From CAYLJO01 sp964383905 (GTDB lineage: Bacteria; Acidobacteriota; Blastocatellia; Pyrinomonadales; Pyrinomonadaceae), in NCBI GenBank assembly GCA_964383905.1, contig CAYLJO010000102.1, positions 1 through 21,866 on the forward strand: a stretch of 21,866 nucleotides of DNA. Reading direction: 5' to 3'. Both the position numbers and the translations under genes were made by a program. Below are positions 8,145 through 14,290 of the stretch, one piece after another; position 1 is the stretch's first letter; each line of letters opens with the position of its first letter. The notes under the pieces are model-generated. The model was given only the letters and a program-made list of their open reading frames with translations, was not told the origin of the DNA and did no database searches.

Positions 8145-8843
8145 TCACACCCCCTTCGCCTGAAGCAGTCGCTCGGCCCGCTCCCAATCTGCGGGCCCGT
8201 CGATGTTGACACATCGCTCTGGACTGAGCGGGTAACCTAACAGTCGTCTGCCGTACAGGCTGTTCCCTTCCATAATAATATCTCTGCGGGTGGCATACAC
8301 TGATCCCTCGCGGTGGAAGGCCGGCGGCAGATCTTGCCGGCGGGCGATGGGTGCCGCCTCGCCTGTGCTCAGAAATAGCAGCCCGTCTTCATTCTGCAAA
8401 TAGGCCCAATGCGGATTGTATTCTGCCGGGATAGGGAGCGTCGTCACCACGGCGTCGGCACCACTTTTTTCTAACAACTCGATGCAGGCGTCAATATCCT
8501 CGGCCGAGCGCAGGGGGTTGGTGGGCTGCAAGAGGCAGATGGCTTCAAAGTACTCGCCGCGTGCCTCCACCGACCGAACCGCATGCTGGACGACCGGAAG
8601 CATTGGCGTATTGTCTTCGGCCAAACTAGCCGGCCGGAGGAAGGGGACATCAAGCCCGCACCAACGGCCTATTTCTGCGATCTGCTCATCTTCTGTGCTC
8701 AAGATCACCCGAGAGAGGCGGCGGGCCGCTAAAGCCACTTCGGCGGTGTAGCAGAGCAGGGGTTTCCCGCATAATAACTGAACGTTTTTCCGCGGCACCC
8801 CTTTTGAGCCGCCGCGGGCCGGGATAATACCTAGGACCTTCAG
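8145..8843 (-). CDS. neuA: CMP-N-acylneuraminate (nonulosonate) cytidylyltransferase; start codon anomalous
   Basis: Activates a nonulosonic acid with CTP to give the CMP-sugar donor. The conserved CTP-binding N-terminus IIPARGGSKGVPRKN is present, followed by GKPLLCYTAEVAL, ILSTEDE and LLQPTNPLR (about residues 90-100). A GTG at 8798 would start inside this motif and delete IIPARGGSKG, so it cannot be right. Upstream in frame there is no ATG, GTG or TTG before the stop at 8901-8903. The candidates are CTG at 8843 (used here, giving LKVLGIIPARGG, close to the family's usual start) and ATT at 8876, which has a good AAGG-type Shine-Dalgarno. Alternatively, GTG at 8884 plus a one-base shift near the GGGG/CCC runs at 8846-8853 would restore a normal N-terminus. 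Function is confident; the start is not. Confidence 0.85.
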   Translation of the reverse strand: MKVLGIIPARGGSKGVPRKNVQLLCGKPLLCYTAEVALAARRLSRVILSTEDEQIAEIGRWCGLDVPFLRPASLAEDNTPMLPVVQHAVRSVEARGEYFEAICLLQPTNPLRSAEDIDACIELLEKSGADAVVTTLPIPAEYNPHWAYLQNEDGLLFLSTGEAAPIARRQDLPPAFHREGSVYATRRDIIMEGNSLYGRRLLGYPLSPERCVNIDGPADWERAERLLQAKGV

Positions 8844-8903
8844 GGCTGGCCCCGCCGTTTCTGCTTGACGATGAATGAACTCACCCTTTCCTTCGAGCCA
8901 TCA

Positions 8904-9159
8904 CGGGTCTGGTTTTCTGCGCCGCAAGCCCTCAGCTCGGCAAGAAGGCCCTCGAACCTATCCCGAAACCTCCTTCCTGGTCCAGATTTTATGGGCTGTT
9001 CGAGGTTTTGGGATGACTTCTAGGCAAAGTTATGGCGATCGGCCGCCGCCGCCGCGGACTGCAAGCTCTTGCGGGAGGTGGGCCACTGGGGTGATCTCTG
9101 GGCGCGTCTTGATCCATACTGTGAAGCTCTTCGCCGGCCGCTCTCGTACCCACCACCGT
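8904..9159. other. Intergenic gap splitting neuC and neuA
   Basis: About 256 bp with no protein I recognise in any frame, interrupting an otherwise tight neuB-neuC-neuA-asnB order. It contains the 8960-9014 inverted repeat and a CCG-triplet-rich stretch near 9041-9056. An ATG at 8901 opens only a 6-codon frame. Confidence 0.5.
8960..9014. repeat. 13-bp inverted repeat with 29-nt loop
   Basis: The arms at 8960-8972 (ATCCCGAAACCTC) and 9002-9014 (GAGGTTTTGGGAT) pair at all 13 positions with one G:T wobble. The loop holds TCCAGAT...GGCTGTTCGA, a pairing of words that also occurs, on the opposite strand, in the MITE-like element at 12583-12694. It may be the remnant of a small palindromic insertion. 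Confidence 0.6.
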
Positions 9160-10314
9160 CTAATACGCAAGCCTCTTCTCATACTTTAAGGCGGCGACGG
9201 AGAGGATCCGGCTGATCTCTCTTCCCGCATGCCCGTCACCATATAACGTATCTTGCGGGTAGCGGCCGTGCCGTCGATGGTGCTCGATCGCTGCCCTGAT
9301 TTCTCGTCGGTCATATCCGATGTCCAGCACGTTAGGCCCGCGATCGCGTCCGGCCTGGCGCGAACCGACGTTGACGACCGGCACGCCGAGGAAGGAGCAT
9401 TCCCGAATGCCAACACTGGAGTTGCCCACCAGGGCGAGGCTGTTGTAGATCAAGCGGATAAAATCGGTCGGCGCCATGTTCTTGAAGAAATGGATATGCT
9501 GAGGTCGCCGCGCCTCACGGAAAGCCCGGATGCCATTAGAAGTGCCGTCGGAGCCGGCGTCGACGTTGGGCCAGAACCACAGGGCGGGTACCCCCGTGTC
9601 ATAAATCGCATTCAATGTCTCATTGATATGGCTGCGGGCCAGCTCATACTCCGTCGTCACAGGATGCTGCATGACCACCAGGTAGCCTCCTGAAATATCG
9701 AAGGTGGCGCCCACCCCGCCATACTTTGCGAATGGATCGAAGTTCAGCGTCGGATCCGCCAACGCTTCGGCGGCCAGATCAATGGACGGGCATCCGGTGA
9801 CGAAAACCGTCGATGGGTCTTCCCCCATCCGGATCAATCGCTCGGCAGCTTGCCGGGTGGAGGCGAAGTGGAGATCCGATAGTTTGGTGACGGCGTGGCG
9901 CACTTTCTCGTCAATCGAACCGGTGACTTCGCCGCCTTGCACATGGGCGATGGGGATATTCATGTAGGAGGCGGCGACGGCAGTCGCCAAGGTCTCATAA
10001 CGATCGGCGACCGTGACGACCACATCGGGCTTCAAGTTATCGAAGACCGTGGCCAATTCCAGTAAGCCCAGGCCGGTGGTTTTGGCCATCGCGGTCAGGT
10101 TCTCGCCCTCCAATACCATATAGACGCGCGCGGCGACCTCAAAACCATCCTCCTCCATGTAGCGGATGGCCATCCCATAGCGATCCAGCAGCGCCGAGGC
10201 TGCGACCACTAATTGCAGTTCCAGCTCCGGATGGCCCGCAATCGCTTTGAGCGCCGTCTTGATCCGGCTGTAGCTGGGGCGGGCTGTGACCACCACGCAC
10301 ACTTTGCGCCGCAT
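9160..10314 (-). CDS. neuC: UDP-N-acetylglucosamine 2-epimerase, hydrolysing (NeuC/LegG type)
   Basis: Converts UDP-GlcNAc (or a 2,4-diacetamido-bacillosamine analogue) to the free manno sugar plus UDP, the first committed step to nonulosonic acid. At 384 aa it has the expected length. Features: VVVTARPSYSRIKTALKAI at the N-terminus, VTVADRYETLA, IPIAHVQGGEVTGSIDEKVRHAVTKLS, LHFAST, VTGCPSIDL, VMQHPVT, and GNSSVGIRE with GVPVVNVGSRQ. The HxxGGExT and RHxxTKxSxLHF pattern separates it from the WecB-like paralogue at 925-2163. ATG at 10314 lies 4 bp after the neuB stop, with GGAGGAG just before that stop, so translation is coupled. No legionaminic or pseudaminic precursor genes are in the window, so ManNAc is the simplest product, but LegG-type specificity is not excluded. 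Confidence 0.92.
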   Translation of the reverse strand: MRRKVCVVVTARPSYSRIKTALKAIAGHPELELQLVVAASALLDRYGMAIRYMEEDGFEVAARVYMVLEGENLTAMAKTTGLGLLELATVFDNLKPDVVVTVADRYETLATAVAASYMNIPIAHVQGGEVTGSIDEKVRHAVTKLSDLHFASTRQAAERLIRMGEDPSTVFVTGCPSIDLAAEALADPTLNFDPFAKYGGVGATFDISGGYLVVMQHPVTTEYELARSHINETLNAIYDTGVPALWFWPNVDAGSDGTSNGIRAFREARRPQHIHFFKNMAPTDFIRLIYNSLALVGNSSVGIRECSFLGVPVVNVGSRQAGRDRGPNVLDIGYDRREIRAAIEHHRRHGRYPQDTLYGDGHAGREISRILSVAALKYEKRLAY

Positions 10315-10318
10315 CCGT

Positions 10319-11380
10319 TTACTCCTCCAGGTCCTCTTCCCGCAGTAGCTCGTCGGCTCTCAGATCCCTTCGCAATCGCGCCCCCACGAGTTCCGGTAAC
10401 CGATCGGCGCGGATGCCCGTCCCCGGTTTTTTCACCGCCAGATATTCCTCGCGCAACAGGGTCCCGGCCGGCAGATCCAGGCGGGCGACGACGCTTTTGG
10501 TGAACATCTTCTTGAGCGGCGCCGTTTCCTCAGCCGACCGATCTTTATCCACCGGGTGGGCGACCATTTTCTCGATGAAGCGGATGCCCTTGACCAACTG
10601 GCGCAGTTCACCGGTTGTGACCGAGACGGGGACGTCCGGCCCGAACATCTCCCGACTGAGCGTGACATGTACTTCCAGCACATCGATGCCGAGCACAGCG
10701 GCCGCCAAGCCCGGATAGATTGCGCCCGAATGATCCGAGAGGCCGACGGCGCAGTTGTAGCGCTCGCGGAAGAAAGGGATCAGGTTGAGGCCGACACTCT
10801 CGGGGGGGCAGGGGTAAGATGAGGTGCATTGCAAGACGGCGAACGGGTTGCCGAAAGACTTCAATCGCCCTACGGCCGCGTCGATCTCCGCGAGAGAACT
10901 CATACCCGTCGAGAGGAGAACGGGAAGTCGCGTGGCGGCCATTCGCTCGAACATCGGGGCGTTCGTCGCCTCGCCGGAGGCCACCTTCCAAGCGGCCACT
11001 CCCACGCGGTGGAGAAGCTCGACCGCCTCCAGAGAGAAGGGCGAGCTTAAGAAGAGCACGCCCCGATCACGGGCGTGCTCTTTGAGACCGCGCCACTGCT
11101 CTTCCGTGAACTCCATGCGCTTCCAATAGTCGTAGCGGCTCGCGTCCTGCGAGCTGAATTTCACTCGCCAAGGCTCGCCCGGCGTGCTTTCAGCGGCGGC
11201 AATGTGCGTCTGGAATTTAACGGCGTCCGCGCCCGCCTCAGCGATTGACTCGATAAAAGCGTGGGCCATCCCGAGACTACCGTCATGGGCCTGGGCGACC
11301 TCGCCGATGATCAGGCAACGATCAGTCTCTGGGCGAGAGCAGCGGCCGGTGGGGCGGAACAGGTTTCTGAAGCCCATCAT
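10319..11380 (-). CDS. neuB: N-acetylneuraminate (nonulosonate) synthase
   Basis: Condenses ManNAc (or an analogue) with phosphoenolpyruvate to form a nine-carbon nonulosonic acid. The TIM-barrel domain (about 20-275) shows GEVAQAHDGS, ADAVKFQTH (K55, Q57), LSSPFS, WKVASGEATN, LSTGM, LQCTSSYP, GLSDHSG with the metal-ligand His217, and EVHVTLSREMFGPD with His238. Residues about 290-353 form the C-terminal antifreeze-like (SAF) domain: VARLDLPAGTLLREEYLAVKKPGTGI. At 353 aa it is full length. Start ATG 11380, with a second ATG one codon on; AGAAGG lies 5 nt upstream. It begins 6 bp after the ABC permease gene and runs into neuC 4 bp later, so the three are co-transcribed. The exact acid (Neu5Ac or legionaminic) cannot be fixed from the sequence. 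Confidence 0.95.
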   Translation of the reverse strand: MMGFRNLFRPTGRCSRPETDRCLIIGEVAQAHDGSLGMAHAFIESIAEAGADAVKFQTHIAAAESTPGEPWRVKFSSQDASRYDYWKRMEFTEEQWRGLKEHARDRGVLFLSSPFSLEAVELLHRVGVAAWKVASGEATNAPMFERMAATRLPVLLSTGMSSLAEIDAAVGRLKSFGNPFAVLQCTSSYPCPPESVGLNLIPFFRERYNCAVGLSDHSGAIYPGLAAAVLGIDVLEVHVTLSREMFGPDVPVSVTTGELRQLVKGIRFIEKMVAHPVDKDRSAEETAPLKKMFTKSVVARLDLPAGTLLREEYLAVKKPGTGIRADRLPELVGARLRRDLRADELLREEDLEE

Positions 11381-11386
11381 GACCTT

Positions 11387-12259
11387 CTAGACCAAATCGG
11401 CGAACTTCCTTTCCATGCGCCGGAAGTAGAAGGCGCCGCCGACGAGGATGACCGTCGCCGCCAGCGCAGAGATCGCGATCATTGGCCCCGGCGCCGTGTG
11501 GGTGCCCAGTAACGCCCAGCGAAAGCCCTCGACGACTCCGACCATCGGGTTCAAACCATAGAAGGTCCGCCAGGGTTCGGAGAGCAGACTGCTGGGGTAG
11601 GCGATCGGCGTGGCGAGCATCCAAAACTGGACGATGAAGGGGACCACATAGCGCACATCACGGTATTCCACATTGAGCGCCGAGAGCCACAGCCCCGAGC
11701 CGAGCGAACTGACGAGCGCCAGCAGCACAAACAGGGGGAGCCAAAGTGCGTTGAAGGTCGGCATGATGCCGTAGCACAGCATGAGGATGAGGAGCACGAT
11801 GAAGGCGATGAGAAAGTCCACCACCCCCGAGAGCACCGTGGAAATAGGAATCGCCAAGCGAGGGAAATAGACCTTGGTGATCAGACCCGAGCTGCCCACG
11901 ATGCTGTTCGACGTTTGACTCAGCCCGTTGGCGAAGAGGGCCCAGGGCAGGAGGGCGGCGTAGCTGAAAAGCGGGTAGGGGACGCCGTCCGAGGGCATCT
12001 TGGCCAGCTTTCCGAAGAACAAACTGAAGACCAGCATGGTGCAAACCGGCTGGATAATGGCCCATGCCGCGCCCAGGATGGTCTGCTTATAGCGCACCAT
12101 AATGTCGCGCCAGATGAGAAAGTAGAGTAACTCTCGGTATTCCCACAACTCGCGGATTTTGATCGCCACCCAGCCCCGGGATGGTTCAATCCGCAGGTAG
12201 GGGACCGCACTCCCCTCATCCTCTTTGCCAGCTTGAGGTGTAAGTTTGCTAACCGCCAT
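11387..12259 (-). CDS. wzm: Polysaccharide ABC transporter permease (Wzm type)
   Basis: Membrane half of the polysaccharide exporter, 290 aa. A cytoplasmic N-terminus with WEYRELLYFLIWRDIMVRYKQTILGAAWAIIQP, typical of the ABC-2 polysaccharide family, is followed by about six hydrophobic segments (for example VCTMLVFSLFFG, LIAFIVLLILMLCYGI, LPLFVLLALVSSLGSGLWLSALN). NVEYRDVRYVVPFIVQFWMLATPIAYP and the late GLNPMVGVVEGFRWALLG are also family-typical. The open frame extends to 12391, but the ATG at 12259 has a good AGAGAAGG Shine-Dalgarno and the family-like start; the upstream part is low-complexity and overlaps a perfect hairpin. Its ATPase partner is the distant gene at 2180-3499. neuB follows 6 bp downstream. 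Confidence 0.93.
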   Translation of the reverse strand: MAVSKLTPQAGKEDEGSAVPYLRIEPSRGWVAIKIRELWEYRELLYFLIWRDIMVRYKQTILGAAWAIIQPVCTMLVFSLFFGKLAKMPSDGVPYPLFSYAALLPWALFANGLSQTSNSIVGSSGLITKVYFPRLAIPISTVLSGVVDFLIAFIVLLILMLCYGIMPTFNALWLPLFVLLALVSSLGSGLWLSALNVEYRDVRYVVPFIVQFWMLATPIAYPSSLLSEPWRTFYGLNPMVGVVEGFRWALLGTHTAPGPMIAISALAATVILVGGAFYFRRMERKFADLV

Positions 12260-12350
12260 TAAGCCTTCTCTTATAATCGCAACTTGACCATTCTCTGATG
12301 GGCCGTCGGGGCGGCCCGCCCACGCCGAGACGCAGCGCTCTGTTGAATTC

Positions 12351-12373
12351 CTGCGGCCGCTCCTCGGCCGCAG
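12351..12373. repeat. Perfect 9-bp GC hairpin upstream of the ABC permease
   Basis: CTGCGGCCG (12351-12359) and CGGCCGCAG (12365-12373) flank a 5-nt loop. An outer pair, GCTCTG at about 12337 with CAGAGC at 12371-12376, offers an alternative fold. In the minus-strand RNA it lies about 90 nt before the permease start, a place for a terminator or attenuator, though no U-run follows. Confidence 0.65.
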
Positions 12374-12582
12374 AGCACAACCCCCTGGCATCTAGTTTAT
12401 CAAAACTCACAAGAAGACCTCGCCATTCATGGCGGGGATGATTTCCTGGCAACCGCGCCAATGGCTGTCAACGCTGCAGAGCGCCCCCCCGCGTGTGCTC
12501 TCCTCCACCTCAAGATGACTAGATTTTGTTCGAGCAGTTCTGAAACAGTCTCGAAGCCATCTCCGGCGGCTCTTTGGTTACT

Positions 12583-12694
12583 CTAGCCAGAGCATGTCGC
12601 AGAACTCCAGAAACGGCCCATGATTTGTAGATGATCGAACAGCCACACACAATATCTGGACAGAAAATCCATTTGTGCGACACGCTCTAGCTAG
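12583..12694. mobile_element. Putative MITE-like element with 19-bp terminal inverted repeats
   Basis: CTAGCCAGAGCATGTCGCA (12583-12601) and TGCGACACGCTCTAGCTAG (12676-12694) are inverted copies matching at 17 of 19 positions. They enclose 74 bp that are less GC-rich than the surrounding genes and non-coding. The size, terminal repeats and absence of coding potential are those of a miniature inverted-repeat element. No clear target-site duplication is visible and no matching transposase is in the window, so it could be an old insertion or a large structured repeat. Confidence 0.5.
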
Positions 12695-12835
12695 GAGGTT
12701 CGGGCGGGAAGGCCGTCCGGTAAAAGGCGAGAACACCACGGTCGAGAAACAAATAAGACAGTGCCTTGTGGCCTCGGATGACCCGGCCGGTGGTGGAACA
12801 TCCATCGCAGCTCCTTCGTTGATGCAGGGGAGTCA

Positions 12836-14176
12836 TCACAACAGTTTCTGCAAGGAGAAAGCGTCCCACCAGGCCTGCCCGAAGATCGGACATGGTGAAC
12901 TGCTACAGTTTTGGCGTGTGATGATGAGGCGTACGGCCTCCTGCCTCTCACCCCCGCCAGTCGTGAACTCGAGCGAGTAATCTCGCCAGCCGCCAGTGCC
13001 TGGCGGCAGCGGCGCTGATTGCGCCAACGCACGCCCAGAACTGGCATCGACAAGGACGACAATGGGCAACCCGCCCGTCACGATCCCCTCCGTGCGCGCC
13101 GCAAAGCTGAGCCGGTAGCGTCTGCTGGGCTCGACCATCACGAGTTGCGAAATCACGGGAGCCGATGGGTCGGAGTTGCCGCTCCAGTTAATAAGCAGAC
13201 TCTGCGTGCCCGCCCGTGACTCATGCGGATCAAGAGAGACGCGCACCGCCGGCTGGTTGTGGCGGTGCCAGCCGAACCCAGAATCGTCAAGGTCCACCTC
13301 ACCCTCGAAGCTGCCATCGGTGAGGTAACCGATGTGGGCAGCGCCGCCGTCGCCCCGGCCGGCGCTCTCATCGGCTGCCACCTCTCGCCCGCTTGACCAG
13401 ACTTCATAAGCTTGCGTGAACCGATTCGAGGCGATCAATTTACCGACAAAGGCGCGGCGGTCCTCACCAGCGTCCGCCCCGGCCGCGCGCCAGAGATCGT
13501 TGGCTTCCGCCACGTCCTCATGCTCGGCGAAGAAGCGTGCGAGCGCCAAGCGGGTCGCCGTGGATTGTGGTTCGATGGCTTGTTGAACAACGCGGGCCTC
13601 TCCCCCGTATGTTCCCCAGGCGAGTTCAATGAGAGCAGGCAAAAGATTTGGATCGCTGGCGGCGGCACGGCGAAGTTGTGCGAAGGCTTCGTCGAAGCGT
13701 CCTCCCCTGAGCAGAAGATTTCCGAGTTGCCAGCGAGGTTCCGCATAGTAAGGGGCAAGACGGATGGCCTCCTCGAAGGCCGCAAGCGCGCCCTCTCCAT
13801 CATCGGCTTGATCGCGTGCGCGCCCGAGCTCAAGCCAGAGAAAATAGTCGCCCGGACGCCTGGCGATGGAGCGCTCAATCTCCTTGACCATCTCCCCATG
13901 CTTGCCCTGCCCCTCGAGGATCAGCGCGCGAGTATAATATGCTTCCGGATCCGAGGGGCTCAAATTCACCGCCTTATTTACCAGCATGAGTGAACCGAGG
14001 GCCATGCTCTGATAGGAGATGAGCCTTGAGAGCCCGGCGCGTCCAGCCCCCCATATCAACCACAGGCAGACCAGGCCAGTGGTGATGGCAGCGATGACGC
14101 GCAGGAGGGCGAGCCGCTTCTCCTCTCTCTCGCCGAGAGAGGAGAAGCGGGATGAAGGTCTATCCTTGCCTCGCAT
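12836..14176 (-). CDS. TPR protein with N-terminal membrane anchor and C-terminal beta-sandwich-like region
   Basis: 446 aa. One hydrophobic segment (about 25-45, VIAAITTGLVCLWLIWG) should anchor the protein in the inner membrane with the rest outside the cytoplasm. Residues about 60-250 are tetratricopeptide repeats: PEAYYTRALILEGQGKHGEMV, DYFLWLELGRARDQADDGEG, YAEPRWQLGNLLLRGGRFDEA. From about 285 onward (LTDGSFEGE...FGWHRH...RAGTQSLLINWSG...YRLSFAART...) the pattern resembles carbohydrate-binding-module-like jelly rolls seen after TPRs in exopolysaccharide loci. A role in scaffolding the export complex or holding the glycan is inferred. ATG 14176 has no obvious Shine-Dalgarno, and a perfect 16-bp hairpin lies in codons about 9-21. 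The gene sits between the ligase-like gene and the 576-bp gap before the ABC permease. Confidence 0.8.
   Translation of the reverse strand: MRGKDRPSSRFSSLGEREEKRLALLRVIAAITTGLVCLWLIWGAGRAGLSRLISYQSMALGSLMLVNKAVNLSPSDPEAYYTRALILEGQGKHGEMVKEIERSIARRPGDYFLWLELGRARDQADDGEGALAAFEEAIRLAPYYAEPRWQLGNLLLRGGRFDEAFAQLRRAAASDPNLLPALIELAWGTYGGEARVVQQAIEPQSTATRLALARFFAEHEDVAEANDLWRAAGADAGEDRRAFVGKLIASNRFTQAYEVWSSGREVAADESAGRGDGGAAHIGYLTDGSFEGEVDLDDSGFGWHRHNQPAVRVSLDPHESRAGTQSLLINWSGNSDPSAPVISQLVMVEPSRRYRLSFAARTEGIVTGGLPIVVLVDASSGRALAQSAPLPPGTGGWRDYSLEFTTGGGERQEAVRLIITRQNCSSSPCPIFGQAWWDAFSLQKLL
14114..14150. repeat. Perfect 16-bp inverted repeat (5-nt loop) at the 5' end of the TPR gene
   Basis: CCGCTTCTCCTCTCTC (14114-14129) and GAGAGAGGAGAAGCGG (14135-14150) are exact reverse complements around TCGCC. 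It is the longest perfect hairpin in the window and begins about 26 nt into the coding sequence of the TPR gene. In that position it could limit translation initiation or ribosome passage. It might also be a palindromic insertion absorbed into the reading frame. Confidence 0.85.
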
Positions 14177-14290
14177 GGTATCGTCGCCACAGTTGACGCT
14201 TCTCTCGGTCTGGGCGCGGGGCGCACACCGAGACCGATGCCCTTTTGTGAGCGCGGCTCCTGATCATCCCCGGCCCGCTTTCCAGAATCT

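Larger units (their letters stand above)
12260..12835. other. 576-bp intergenic region with hairpins and a MITE-like element
   Basis: The largest gap inside the operon. No frame encodes a recognisable protein. It holds a perfect 9-bp hairpin (12351-12373), a small CGCCA/TGGCG hairpin (12421-12434) and the 112-bp element with 19-bp terminal inverted repeats (12583-12694). It separates the TPR gene from the permease gene, so the permease-neuBC block may need its own promoter; I could not identify one. Confidence 0.6.

Noticed and set aside
8145..8798. neuA start at GTG 8798
   Set aside because: It would begin inside the IIPARGGSKGVPRKN nucleotide-binding motif, and the missing part is encoded in frame just upstream.
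8951..8972. tRNA T-arm-like word (GGTTCGAG) on the minus strand
   Set aside because: No pairing T-stem, anticodon arm or acceptor stem can be assembled around it.
12260..12391. 44-residue N-terminal extension of the ABC permease
   Set aside because: Arg/Gly/Ser-rich, overlaps a perfect hairpin, and the ATG at 12259 has a better ribosome-binding site and matches the family start.
12578..12805. 75-aa minus-strand ORF
   Set aside because: It runs through the MITE-like inverted-repeat element and has no protein-like features.
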